From Streptomyces griseocarneus (GTDB lineage: Bacteria > Actinomycetota > Actinomycetes > Streptomycetales > Streptomycetaceae), in contig PENC01000010.1 of assembly GCA_003674045.1 (NCBI GenBank), positions 124,001-188,000 on the forward strand: a stretch of 64,000 bases of DNA. Reading direction: 5' to 3'. This document shows positions 24,941 through 33,453 of this stretch, piece by piece (positions within the stretch are counted from its first letter, which is position 1; each line of letters starts with the position of its first letter). The notes under the pieces are model-generated. The model saw only the letters and a program-made list of their open reading frames with translations, searched no databases and had not been told where the DNA came from. A program made the position numbers and the translations under genes.

Positions 24941-27336
24941 GAGGCTGCCTCCGGGAGGTCGGCGGCGAACTCGCTCTCGGCGGCCGCCACATGCTGTTTC
25001 ACGGTCACGAAGCTGTCCGGGGCCACCGAGATGGAGTCGATCCCGGCCTGGACCAGGAACGCGGCGAACCCCGGGTCGTCGCTGGGGCGTTGCCCGCAGA
25101 GCCCGACCGGGCGGCCCGCCTTGTGCGCGACGGTGATCAGGTGCTCGATGCCGCGGGTCACGGCCGGGTCGGTCTCGTCGAAGAGGTGGGCGAGTTCCTC
25201 CGAGTCGCGGTCGACGCCGAGGGTGAGCTGGGTGAGGTCGTTGCTGCCGACGGAGAAGCCGTCGAAGCGCTCGGCGAACTCCTCGGCCAGGACGATGTTG
25301 GCAGGGATCTCCGCCATCACGTACACCTTCAGCCCGTCGCGCCCGCGCTCCAGCCCCTCCCAGGCCATGGTCTCCAGCACGCGGTCCGCCTCGCGCGGGG
25401 TGCGGCAGAACGGGATCATCACCACGACGTTCGTCAGCTGGAATTCCTCGCGCACTCGCGCGATGGCCCGGCATTCGAGGGCGAAGCCGTCCCGGTAGCC
25501 CGTGCTGTAGTAACGGCTCGCGCCGCGCCACCCGATCATCGGGTTCGCCTCGGTCGGCTCGAACGGCCCGCCGCCGATGAGTTTGGCGTACTCGTTGGTC
25601 TTGAAATCGCTGGTGCGCAGGATCACGGGCTTCGGCCAGCGGGACGCGGCGATGGTGGCCACGCCGCGCGCGAGCCGGTCGACGAAGTACTCGGCGGGGT
25701 CCGCGTAGCTGTCGGTGAGGCGGTCGACCTCGCGCCGCGTCTCCCGGTCCAGCCGGTCGGGGTGGACCAGGGCCATCGGGTGCACCTTGACCTGATGAGC
25801 CACCATGAACTCCATCCGGGCGAGCCCCACGCCGTCCGCCGGGAGTCGCCACCAGCGGAACGCGGCGGCCGGGTCGGCGAGGTTGAGCATCACGCGGGTC
25901 CTGGTGCCCGGCAGGTCCGTCAGATCGACCTCGGTCACCTCGTGGTCGACGAGCCCCGCGTAGACGTGTCCTTCCACGCCCTCGGCACAGGACACGGTGA
26001 CCGGCTGCCCTTCGGCCAGGACGGCGGTCGCGTCTCCGGCGCCGACGACGGCCGGTACGCCCAGCTCGCGGCTGACGATGGCGGCGTGCGAGGTGCGCCC
26101 GCCGTGGTCGGTGACGATCGCCGCGGCCCGTTTCATCAGCGGTTCCCAGTCGGGGTCGGTCACCGAGGTGACCAGCACTGAGGAGGCCGGGAAACGCTCC
26201 AGCCCGACCGGCTCCGCCAGCGCGCACACCGGACCGGCCCCCACGGCCTCGCCGACGGCGATGCCGGTGGCCAGCAGCTTTCCGGTGCCGGTGAGGCGGT
26301 AGCGGCGCAACGCGGTGGTGCTGCGCCGGGACTGCACGGTCTCTGGCCGGGCCTGCACGAGGAACATCTCGCCCGTGCGACCGTCCTTGGCCCACTCCAG
26401 GTCCATCGGCGTCCCGTAGTGCTTCTCGACGGCCACGGCCCATTCGGCGAGATTACGCACCTCGCCGTCGTCGAGCACGCGCGTGGCCCGCTCCTGCGGC
26501 GTGGTGTCGATGACGCGGGTCCACCCGCCCTCGGCGTAGATGACCTTGCGACTCTTGCGTCCGACTCTGACCCTGATGACCGGGTTCGCCGAGGGGGTGT
26601 CGAGCAGCGGCTTGAAGGCCACGTACTCGTCGGGGTCCACCTGGCCGCCGACCACGCTCTCGCCGAGCCCCCAGGCCGCGCTGACGACGACGGCGCCGGG
26701 GAAGCCTGATTCCGTGTCCAGGGTGAAGGCCACCCCCGCGCCGCCGAGGTCGGAGCGCACCATCAGCTGAACGCCGATGGACAACGCCACCGCGAGGTGG
26801 TCGAAACGCATGCGTTCGCGGTAGTCGATGGCCCGGTCGGTGAACAGCGAGGCGTAGCACCGGTGGCAGGCCGTCAGCAGGGCGTTGCGGCCGCTCACGT
26901 TGAGGAATGTCTCCTGCTGCCCGGCGAAGCTGGCCTCGGGCAGGTCCTCGGCGGTCGCGCTGCTGCGGACCGCGACATCGGGGTCGGTACGCCCGGCCTC
27001 GTGAGCGAGCCGGGCGTACGCTTCGGCGATCTCGTCCGCGAGCGCGGGCGGCATCGGGGTCGCGAGGATGTCGGCACGGATGGCCGCGCCCACCTCGGCG
27101 AGCGGTGCGCCCTCGTGCAGCCTGGCTAGGTGGCCGGTGACGCGTTCGCGCAGGCCGCCGGTGCCGAGGAGCTCCCGGTAGACGTCCGCGGTGGTGGCGA
27201 AGCCGTCGGGTACCCGGATGCCGTGCGGAGCGAGCTGGGTGATCAGCTCGCCGAGCGAGGCGTTCTTGCCACCGACGACGCCGACGTCCGCGCGGCCCAG
27301 CTCGGCGAACGGGATGACCCGTCGGTTCGGGGACAT
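24937..27336 (-). CDS. ppsA: Phosphoenolpyruvate synthase
   Basis: This 799-residue protein has the three parts of PEP synthase: an N-terminal ATP-grasp domain (VGGKNASLGEL, DVAVRSSATAEDLPEASFAG), the swivelling phosphohistidine domain (DHGGRTSHAAIVSRELGVPA, His near residue 419) and the C-terminal PEP/pyruvate barrel (SDFKTNEYAKLIGG, VGSNDLTQLTLGVDRDS, GLCGQRPSDDP). It converts pyruvate and ATP to PEP, AMP and phosphate; the usual Cys near the end is present (LCGQ). The ATG follows AGGGAGG. It precedes and overlaps the RNase gene. It could feed gluconeogenesis or recycle pyruvate. The palindromes at 27538-27572 lie 202 bp upstream. Confidence 0.93.
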   Translation of the reverse strand: MSPNRRVIPFAELGRADVGVVGGKNASLGELITQLAPHGIRVPDGFATTADVYRELLGTGGLRERVTGHLARLHEGAPLAEVGAAIRADILATPMPPALADEIAEAYARLAHEAGRTDPDVAVRSSATAEDLPEASFAGQQETFLNVSGRNALLTACHRCYASLFTDRAIDYRERMRFDHLAVALSIGVQLMVRSDLGGAGVAFTLDTESGFPGAVVVSAAWGLGESVVGGQVDPDEYVAFKPLLDTPSANPVIRVRVGRKSRKVIYAEGGWTRVIDTTPQERATRVLDDGEVRNLAEWAVAVEKHYGTPMDLEWAKDGRTGEMFLVQARPETVQSRRSTTALRRYRLTGTGKLLATGIAVGEAVGAGPVCALAEPVGLERFPASSVLVTSVTDPDWEPLMKRAAAIVTDHGGRTSHAAIVSRELGVPAVVGAGDATAVLAEGQPVTVSCAEGVEGHVYAGLVDHEVTEVDLTDLPGTRTRVMLNLADPAAAFRWWRLPADGVGLARMEFMVAHQVKVHPMALVHPDRLDRETRREVDRLTDSYADPAEYFVDRLARGVATIAASRWPKPVILRTSDFKTNEYAKLIGGGPFEPTEANPMIGWRGASRYYSTGYRDGFALECRAIARVREEFQLTNVVVMIPFCRTPREADRVLETMAWEGLERGRDGLKVYVMAEIPANIVLAEEFAERFDGFSVGSNDLTQLTLGVDRDSEELAHLFDETDPAVTRGIEHLITVAHKAGRPVGLCGQRPSDDPGFAAFLVQAGIDSISVAPDSFVTVKQHVAAAESEFAADLPEAAS

Positions 27337-27537
27337 GGCCGCCTCCCTGCGTACCGGGCCGCCTTCCGGACACCGCCCGCGGACGCGGGCGGTCGCCGGG
27401 TGTGCCGGGCGGGAAGGGCCCATCCGCTTCTCGCGGATCCTGATTGCGCGGTGCGCGGCCTCTCGCCGCTTCCCCGCGTCGTCCCACAGGGTCCTTCCCG
27501 TCATCTCCAGCACACCACCACCGGCGATGTCCCGCGA

Positions 27538-27572
27538 GGGCCGGGCGGCCCGGTGCGGGGCCCGACCGGCCC
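27538..27572. promoter_or_regulatory. Pair of DevR/OsdR-box-like palindromes
   Basis: GGGCC-GGGC-GGCCC (27538-27551) is a perfect-arm palindrome, and GGCCC-GACC-GGCCC (27559-27572) follows 21 bp on. They lie 99 bp before the DUF1918 gene and 202 bp before ppsA on the other strand. Confidence 0.5.
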
Positions 27573-27670
27573 ATGACCGCGGGGCGCGGGCGCCGGACGC
27601 TGGAGGCATCATGGACGACAGCGCGACGCGGCGACGTCGGAACGGACGACCCGGAAAGCGGTGATGCCTC

Positions 27671-27886
27671 ATGCGCGCGCACCTCGGTGACCATCTCGTC
27701 GTGGAGAGCCCGACGACGGGGGCGACCAAGCGGGACGGCGAGATCGTCGGCCTGCACCATGCCGACGGCACGCCCCCTTACGACGTGCGCTGGTCGGACG
27801 ACGGCAGGGTGACCCTCGTCTACCCGGGACCCGATGCCCACGTCCACCACCTGGAACACCGGACGGCCGCACCGCGGTCCGGTTGA
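27671..27886 (+). CDS. DUF1918 protein
   Basis: A 71-residue small beta-barrel protein of the DUF1918 family (MRAHLGDHLVVES, then GEIVGLHHADGTPPYDVRW and VTLVYPGPDAHV). Mycobacterial Rv0569, a DUF1918 protein, is induced by hypoxia within the DosR regulon. The molecular role is not known, though nucleic-acid or regulatory roles have been suggested. It is 16 bp ahead of the nicotinate phosphoribosyltransferase gene, so they form an operon; the mycobacterial Rv0569 and Rv0573c genes are likewise near each other. Confidence 0.9.
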   Translation: MRAHLGDHLVVESPTTGATKRDGEIVGLHHADGTPPYDVRWSDDGRVTLVYPGPDAHVHHLEHRTAAPRSG

Positions 27887-27902
27887 CGAGGAGGTGTCGT
27901 CG

Positions 27903-29246
27903 ATGTCCGAGGCCACGACCACCGACCTCTACGAGGTCACCATGGCCCTGTCGTACCTGCGCGAGGGCATGACGGGCCCCGCGACGTTCAGTCTGTTCGT
28001 CCGGGACCTGCCGCCCGACCGGGGGTTCCTCGTCGCTGCCGGACTGGAGTCGGTCCTCGACCACCTGGCCTCGTACCGCGTGGACACCGACGACGTGGAC
28101 GCCTTCGCCTCGGTACTGGACCGGCCCACCCGGGACCTGGCGCCCCTGCTCGGCCTCGCCTTCACCGGGGAGGTCCGGGCGGCGCCCGAAGGGCGCGTGG
28201 TCCTGCCCTGGGAGCCGTTGCTGGAGATCACCGCACCGCTGCCGCAGGCGCAGCTCGTCGAGACGTACGTGCTCAACCAGGTCAGCCACCAGACCACGGT
28301 CGCCTCCAAATGCGCCCGCTGCGTCCTGGCGGCCGCGGGACACCCGGTCGTGGACTTCTCCCTGCGCCGCACCCATGGCACGCAGGCCGGATACCAGGCC
28401 GCACGGCTCGGCGCCATGGTCGGGTTCGCCGGGACCAGCAACGTGGCGGCCGCCCACGCCGAGGGGCTGCCCGCGGTCGGCACGATGGCCCACTCCTACA
28501 TCGAGGCGTTCGATGGCGAGGAGGAGGCGTTCCACGCCTTCGCCCGGTCCCACCCCGGACCGGTGACCTTCCTGGTGGACACCTACGACACCGAGAACGG
28601 CGTGGCCACGGCCGCCCGCGTCCTGCACTCCCTCGGGCTCGGGCCCGGCTGCGCCGTGCGGCTGGACAGCGGCGACCTGGGGGCACTGGCCGTACGGGCA
28701 CGTGCCGTCCTCGACGCTGCCGGACTCTCGGAAGTGCGGGTCGTGGCCAGCGGCGGCCTCGACGAGTTCGCCGTGGACCGCCTCGTCCGCTCTGGATCCC
28801 CCATCGATGTCTACGCCGTCGGCACCCGCGTCGGTGTCTCGGCGGACGCCCCCTTCCTGGACTCCGCCTACAAGCTGGTCGAGTACGACGGCCGCCCGGT
28901 GATGAAGCTGTCCTCGGCGAAGGCGACGGCTCCGGGCCGCAAGCAGGTGTTCCGTGGGCCCGGATGCGCGGACGTCGTCGGCCTGGACGGCGAAGCACCG
29001 CCCCCGGGGAGCGTTCCGCTCCTGGAGACGGTGATGAGGGACGGCCGCCGCGTCTCGGGGCCCGACCGGCTGCCTGATCGGCTTGAGGCGGCCCGGCGGA
29101 GATTCCTGGCGGACCTCGACGAGCTCCCGCCGCAGGCGCGGCGCATCGCCTCGCCCGTGGCTCCGCGAGCGGTGCTCTCCGGCCCGCTCACCGAGCTCGC
29201 GGTGCGCGTGCGCGGCCGTATCGAGCGGGAGCTCCTGGTCGGCTGA
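27903..29246 (+). CDS. pncB: Nicotinate phosphoribosyltransferase
   Basis: A 447-residue enzyme that joins nicotinate to PRPP with ATP to give nicotinate mononucleotide for NAD salvage. Family landmarks are TTDLYEVTMALSYLREG at the start, DFSLRRTHGTQAGYQAARL (the regulated His region), FLVDTYDTENGV, VRLDSGDLGALA and the glycine-rich VVASGGLDEF with AVGTRVGVS. The ATG at 27903 follows GAGGAGGTG. Mycobacteria have two copies, and PncB2 (Rv0573c) is the DosR-induced one; this gene follows DUF1918 and probably plays that hypoxia-linked role. It ends five bases from the convergent USP gene. Confidence 0.94.
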   Translation: MSEATTTDLYEVTMALSYLREGMTGPATFSLFVRDLPPDRGFLVAAGLESVLDHLASYRVDTDDVDAFASVLDRPTRDLAPLLGLAFTGEVRAAPEGRVVLPWEPLLEITAPLPQAQLVETYVLNQVSHQTTVASKCARCVLAAAGHPVVDFSLRRTHGTQAGYQAARLGAMVGFAGTSNVAAAHAEGLPAVGTMAHSYIEAFDGEEEAFHAFARSHPGPVTFLVDTYDTENGVATAARVLHSLGLGPGCAVRLDSGDLGALAVRARAVLDAAGLSEVRVVASGGLDEFAVDRLVRSGSPIDVYAVGTRVGVSADAPFLDSAYKLVEYDGRPVMKLSSAKATAPGRKQVFRGPGCADVVGLDGEAPPPGSVPLLETVMRDGRRVSGPDRLPDRLEAARRRFLADLDELPPQARRIASPVAPRAVLSGPLTELAVRVRGRIERELLVG

Positions 29247-29251
29247 GCGCT

Positions 29252-30124
29252 CTACGCGTGCGGGACGACGGCGACCGGGCAGGCCGAGTGGTGCAGCGCG
29301 GTGTGGCTGACGCGCCCGAGCTGGAGGCCGAAGAGCCCGTGCCGCTTGCCCGATCCGAGGACCAGGAGGTCGGCGTCGACGGACAGCTCCGGGAGCACTT
29401 TGTGGGCGGGCCCTTCGACGGCCGTCCGGTCGACGGGCACGTTCGGGTATTCGCTCTGCGGCTCGGCCAGGGCCTCGGCGAGGAATGCGGCGGCCCGCTC
29501 CTCGTGCGCGTACGCCGTGTCGCCCGCCGCGTGCGTACGGTCGGCGGGCTGCTGCTCGGCGCAGCGCCAGGCCCGTACGGCCTGGACCTCACACTTGCGT
29601 GCCTGGGCTTCCCGGAGGGCGAACCGTAGTGCGACGGCCGACTCGTCGGGATCACCGACGCCGACGACGACCCTACGGCACTCGCCTCGCACGTTCTTCG
29701 CCCCACCTCGCACCACTACCACCGGGCAGTGGGCACGGCCGGCTACGGACAGTCCCACCGAACCGAGCAGCAGCCCCGTGACAGCCCCACGTCCTGAGGA
29801 CCCGGTCACCACGAGTGCGGCCTCGTGCGACTCCCGCAGCAGCGCGGCCGCCGCGTCCTCGGGCACCAGGACGGGGTGCACGTCCACCTCCGGGGCCCGC
29901 TTCCGGGCGCGCTGCTCGGCCGAGGCCATGACCCGTTCGGCCATGATCCCGTCCGCGGGGCGTTCGTTGCCGAAGGACGGTACCGCCCCTTCGTAGCGCT
30001 CCCACAGCGACGCGTGGACGATCCGCAGCCGCAATCCGAGACGAGCCGCCTCGTCCACGGCCCAGTCCAGGGCCGTCAGGCTTCCATCGGACCCGTCGAC
30101 ACCCACCACGAGGGGAAGCTTCAT
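29252..30124 (-). CDS. Tandem-domain universal stress protein
   Basis: A 290-residue protein with two USP domains. The first starts PLVVGVDGSDGSLTALDWAV and has the ATP loop GSSGRGAVTGLLLGSVG. The second starts RRVVVGVGDPDESAVALRFA and has an altered loop, GSGKRHGLFGLQLGRVSHTA, with Arg in place of the terminal Ser/Thr. It lies 67 bp after the Hsp20 gene and is probably in the same transcript. The Hsp20-USP pairing resembles the hspX region of mycobacteria. Comparison with this protein shows that the USP at 14776 is internally deleted. Confidence 0.9.
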   Translation of the reverse strand: MKLPLVVGVDGSDGSLTALDWAVDEAARLGLRLRIVHASLWERYEGAVPSFGNERPADGIMAERVMASAEQRARKRAPEVDVHPVLVPEDAAAALLRESHEAALVVTGSSGRGAVTGLLLGSVGLSVAGRAHCPVVVVRGGAKNVRGECRRVVVGVGDPDESAVALRFALREAQARKCEVQAVRAWRCAEQQPADRTHAAGDTAYAHEERAAAFLAEALAEPQSEYPNVPVDRTAVEGPAHKVLPELSVDADLLVLGSGKRHGLFGLQLGRVSHTALHHSACPVAVVPHA

Positions 30125-30191
30125 CGTTCCCACCACCTCATTGTCCGAACGCCTGCAGTGCACGGGAGGCCTGGCCTCTCCGCCCGGCGGC

Positions 30192-30629
30192 TCAGGCGGT
30201 GCGCCGGACCGGAACGGTACGCACGGCTTGTTCCTCTTCGGCCGCGCGCGGGACGGTCACGGTGAGGATGCCGTCCCGGTACTCGGCCGAGACGCCGTCC
30301 TCCGGGACCGGGAACGGCAGCCGGACGGACCGTTCGAACGAGCCGTAGCGGAATTCCGAGTGCCGTTTGTCGTCCGTGCTCTCGGAGTGCTCGGCCCGGA
30401 CGGTCAGGGTGTCGCCCTCGGCCGTGATCCGGATGTCCTTCTCGGGGTCCACGCCGGGCAGTTCGGCGCGCAGCACGTACTGCCCGTCGCCGTCCGTCAC
30501 CTCGATCGGGATCACGTGGGTGTCGCGCGGGCCCCAGACCACGGGCACGTCGGGGAACCCGGCCCCCAGCCATGCCATCAGCTCCGGCAGCCCCGACCGG
30601 TGATGCCTGGACATCAGCGAGCCTGTCAT
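30192..30629 (-). CDS. hspX: Hsp20/alpha-crystallin small heat-shock protein
   Basis: A 145-residue protein with the alpha-crystallin domain at about residues 45-135 (IEVTDGDGQYVLRAELPGVD, FRYGSFERSVRLPFPVPEDG, YRDGILTVTVPR). It should form oligomers that hold unfolded proteins without ATP. Length and charge pattern agree with mycobacterial HspX/Acr, the classic DosR-induced dormancy protein. The ATG at 30629 has GGAGG upstream; an internal ATG at 30614 is less likely. It is divergent from the response regulator gene, and the region between carries several box-like palindromes. Confidence 0.92.
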   Translation of the reverse strand: MTGSLMSRHHRSGLPELMAWLGAGFPDVPVVWGPRDTHVIPIEVTDGDGQYVLRAELPGVDPEKDIRITAEGDTLTVRAEHSESTDDKRHSEFRYGSFERSVRLPFPVPEDGVSAEYRDGILTVTVPRAAEEEQAVRTVPVRRTA

Positions 30630-30729
30630 GACGGGCCTCCTCGGGTCCTGGCGGTCTCCCGCCGTCTCTCTCGCTTCCACCGTCGCGCGCGAGGGTGCTT
30701 CCGTCATGGGCCGCCCGGTCCTGCCGCCG

Positions 30730-30805
30730 GGGCCGGTCGGATCAGTCCGCTGCGGGACGCGGGGCCGGGCGGGGCCGACCGTCACGCCGATGGACCATTC
30801 GGCCC
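30730..30805. promoter_or_regulatory. Ladder of DevR/OsdR-box-like sites between hsp20 and the regulator
   Basis: GGGCC-GGTC-GGATC (30730-30743), GGGCC-GACC-GTCAC (30772-30785) and GGACC-ATTC-GGCCC (30792-30805) lie at 42 and 20 bp steps, close to multiples of two helical turns. The last is the best palindrome and is 87 bp before the regulator start. Confidence 0.5.
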
Positions 30806-30891
30806 ATGGCACTCGGGCGCGGCGCGGGATCATCCTTGTAGGTGCCTCGCGAAAGCGCGGCCGTATGCCGACCGTCTGCAGGGAGCGAGCC

Positions 30892-31608
30892 GTGGGTGAG
30901 CCGATGACCTTCTCGCGGGAGCGGCCGATCCGGGTGTTCCTGCTGGACGACCACGAGGTCGTACGGCGGGGTATCCGTGACCTGCTGGACGCCGAGGACG
31001 ACATCACCATCGTCGGGGAGGCGGGCACCATCGAGCGGGCGCTGGCCCGGGGCCCGGCGCTGCGCCCGGACGTGGCGGTGCTGGATGTGCGGCTGCCCGA
31101 CGGTGACGGCGTCTCTGTGTGCCGGGAACTGCGGTCGCTCATGCCGGAGCTGGCCTGTCTGATGCTCACCTCGTTCGATGACGACGACGCGCTGCTGGAC
31201 GCGATCATGGCCGGCGCGGCGGGGTACGTGCTCAAGCAGATCAAGGGCTCCGACCTCATCTCCGCCATCCGCACTGTGGCGTCCGGGCAGTCCCTGCTCG
31301 ACCCCGCGACCACCACCCGGCTGATGAGCAGCCTCCGGGGTGAGGGCGAAGCGGAGCCGGAGGACGAGCGGCTGGCCGGCCTGTCCCCGCGCGAACGCGA
31401 CATCCTCGGCCTCGTCGGGGAGGGGCTCACCAACCGCGAGATCGGCAAACGGCTGTTCCTGTCCGAGAAGACGGTGAAGAACCACATCTCCCACCTGCTC
31501 GCCAAACTCGGCGTCGAGCGGCGCATCCAGGCGGCCGTCATCGCCACCGAGGCGGCGGGGCATGGCACTGGGGTGGACCACCATGGCCATGCGGATCACA
31601 GGCACTGA
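30892..31608 (+). CDS. NarL/FixJ response regulator (DevR/OsdR-like)
   Basis: A 238-residue response regulator starting at GTG 30892 behind GGGAG; an ATG four codons on is an alternative. The receiver has acidic residues in FLLDDHEVVRRG, the phospho-Asp near residue 65 in VAVLDVRLPDGDG, and Lys in GAAGYVLKQIKG. The LuxR-type HTH is LSPRERDILGLVGEGLTNRE then IGKRLFLSEKTVKNHISHLL, very like DevR. It ends in a His-rich tail. Two DevS-like kinases in the window are its likely partners. It should bind the recurring palindromes, including those at its own promoter. Confidence 0.9.
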   Translation: MGEPMTFSRERPIRVFLLDDHEVVRRGIRDLLDAEDDITIVGEAGTIERALARGPALRPDVAVLDVRLPDGDGVSVCRELRSLMPELACLMLTSFDDDDALLDAIMAGAAGYVLKQIKGSDLISAIRTVASGQSLLDPATTTRLMSSLRGEGEAEPEDERLAGLSPRERDILGLVGEGLTNREIGKRLFLSEKTVKNHISHLLAKLGVERRIQAAVIATEAAGHGTGVDHHGHADHRH

Positions 31609-31813
31609 ACGAAATCTGTGCAGAGGCCAGGACCGCCACTCGTGGCGCCGCGGCCGACAGCGAGCCGGTTTCGCCGATATCGCATGCCGATACGGGTAAA
31701 CGCGGCAAACTGATGCGGGGGATTCTGGACGCTCGTGGCCTGCGGGTCGGGGCACTGTCCCGGATGTGTGGCGCGTCCCGGGGAGGGTGCGCGCTGGTGA
31801 ACGGGGGGGGGCA

Positions 31814-32781
31814 GTGACGCAGTCGCTTCCTGGACAGCACGGTGTCCGGACGGGCGTGCCCGGCGGGCGGGGTGGTCTGGTGGCGGTGATCGGGGCCGGG
31901 CCGTATGGGCTGTCGGTGGCCGCGCATCTGCGGGCCGCCGGGGCCCGGGTGCGGGTCTTCGGCGAGGTCATGGGCAGCTGGCGGCACGCGATGGCCACCG
32001 GCATGTTCTTGAAATCCACACCCGCCGCCACGGATCTGTCGGCTCCGGTGCCGGGCGGGCGGCTGGCGGACTTCCGCCGGGAGCGGGGTGATCCGGAGCT
32101 GACGGAGCTGACGCCGATCCCGTGCGAGGCGTTCGTGGATTACGGAATGTGGTTCGCCGAGCGGTTCGCCGGTGAGGTCGAACCCACGTGGGTCGTGTCC
32201 GTCGAGCGGGTCGGGGCCGGATTCACCGTGCGGCTGGAAGACGGAGAGCGGATACCCGCCGCCGCGGTGGTCGTCGCCAGCGGCTTGGCCCCCTTGGCCT
32301 ATATTCCGGCCGGCCTGCGGCACTTGGCGCCGGAAGGACCGGGGCCTGATGCGGTGCTCTCGCACACCAGCCAGCACACCGACCTGTCCCGGTACGCGGG
32401 GCGGCGGGTGGTGGTTGTCGGGGGTGGGCAGTCGGCGCTGGAGAGCACGCGCAACTCCACGATGGTGAAGTCCGCTTGCACGTATGCGGCGGGGGAACGG
32501 AGGAGCTGTCGGCCGATCACGTGCTGGCCGCCACCGGCTACCGTATCGACCTGGACGCCCTGCCGTTCCTTGCCCCGCGGCTTCGCGAAGCGGTGGCGTG
32601 CGTCCCGGGATCGAAAGCGCCACGTCTGTCCGGCGCGTTCGAGTCCTCGGTCGGCGGGCTGTACTTCACCGGTTCCCTGGCGGCGCCCATGTTCGGGCCG
32701 ATGCTGCGCTTCGTGGCCGGTACCGCCTTCGCCGCCCGGCGCATCACCGCCCGCCTGGCCCGGACCGTACCGGTCCGCTGA
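31814..32781 (+). pseudogene. FAD/NAD(P)-binding oxidoreductase with internal deletion
   Basis: The N-terminal frame (GTG 31814) has a Rossmann FAD motif VAVIGAGPYGLSVAAHL and a second nucleotide motif VVVVGGGQSALES, as in flavin monooxygenase or lysine-hydroxylase-like proteins. Right after that, near 32450-32465, the reading continues in another frame: DGEVRLHVCGGGTEELSADH then VLAATGYRIDLDALPF, to the normal C-terminus at 32781. Roughly 100 residues of the NADP domain are missing, and the two parts are out of frame. It is a deletion-inactivated gene; the original substrate is unknown. Confidence 0.75.
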
Positions 32782-32842
32782 GCAGAGCCCCGGTCCGGCG
32801 TCCCCGGGCCCTCGGGCGTGTCTCCGGCGAGGCGGTGGAGTT

Positions 32843-33340
32843 TCACCTGTGCGCAGGACCCGCAGAACGGCCACGGCCAGCGCTCAGGCGCGTGTCGAGG
32901 GACCACGTGCCCGCGCCCACGATGAGCAGGAAGAGGCTGCCGCACAGCTGGGCGAAGTCCAGGCGGGCCTCGTGGGCGAAGTCCCACCAGCCCGACTCGC
33001 CGTGGAACAGTCCGGAGCCGCCCCACAGGATCGGCACCTTGGTGATCAGCAGTGCGCCGAGCATGTCCACCACCATCGGCACTGCCGCGAGCCGGGTCAG
33101 CAGCCCGGCAAGGATCAGTACCCCGCAGGCGATCTCGAACACACCGTCCAGCGTGGCGAAGAAGTCCGGGGCGGGGATGCTGGCCTTGTTGAAGCGGCCT
33201 GTCCCCAAGGTGTGCTCACGCAGGAACTTCAAGATGCCCTCGACGAGGAAGACCGCCCCCACGTACAGGCGGATGAGCACCACCGAACGCGGCGCGGTGG
33301 TGCCGACCAGCTTCGCCGGCCAGGTACTGAGCTGTGTCAT
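32843..33340 (-). CDS. DoxX-family membrane protein
   Basis: A 165-residue protein with four predicted membrane helices. The N-terminal helix carries LIRLYVGAVFLVEGILKF, typical of DoxX, and FEIACGVLILAGLLTRLAAV follows. DoxX-like proteins take part in membrane redox or detoxification complexes, for example the mycobacterial DoxX-SodA-SseA complex, but the partners are not present here. It stands alone on the minus strand between two damaged genes. Confidence 0.85.
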   Translation of the reverse strand: MTQLSTWPAKLVGTTAPRSVVLIRLYVGAVFLVEGILKFLREHTLGTGRFNKASIPAPDFFATLDGVFEIACGVLILAGLLTRLAAVPMVVDMLGALLITKVPILWGGSGLFHGESGWWDFAHEARLDFAQLCGSLFLLIVGAGTWSLDTRLSAGRGRSAGPAHR

Positions 33341-33453
33341 GCTCGTCGGCCCCTTCGCCTCGGGCGGCGTATCGGACACCGGATATCGTCGCGCGAGCGC
33401 CCGTCGGCGTGCGGTTGTACGTCCACCTGGAGCAATCCGCACACCTCGCAGGG

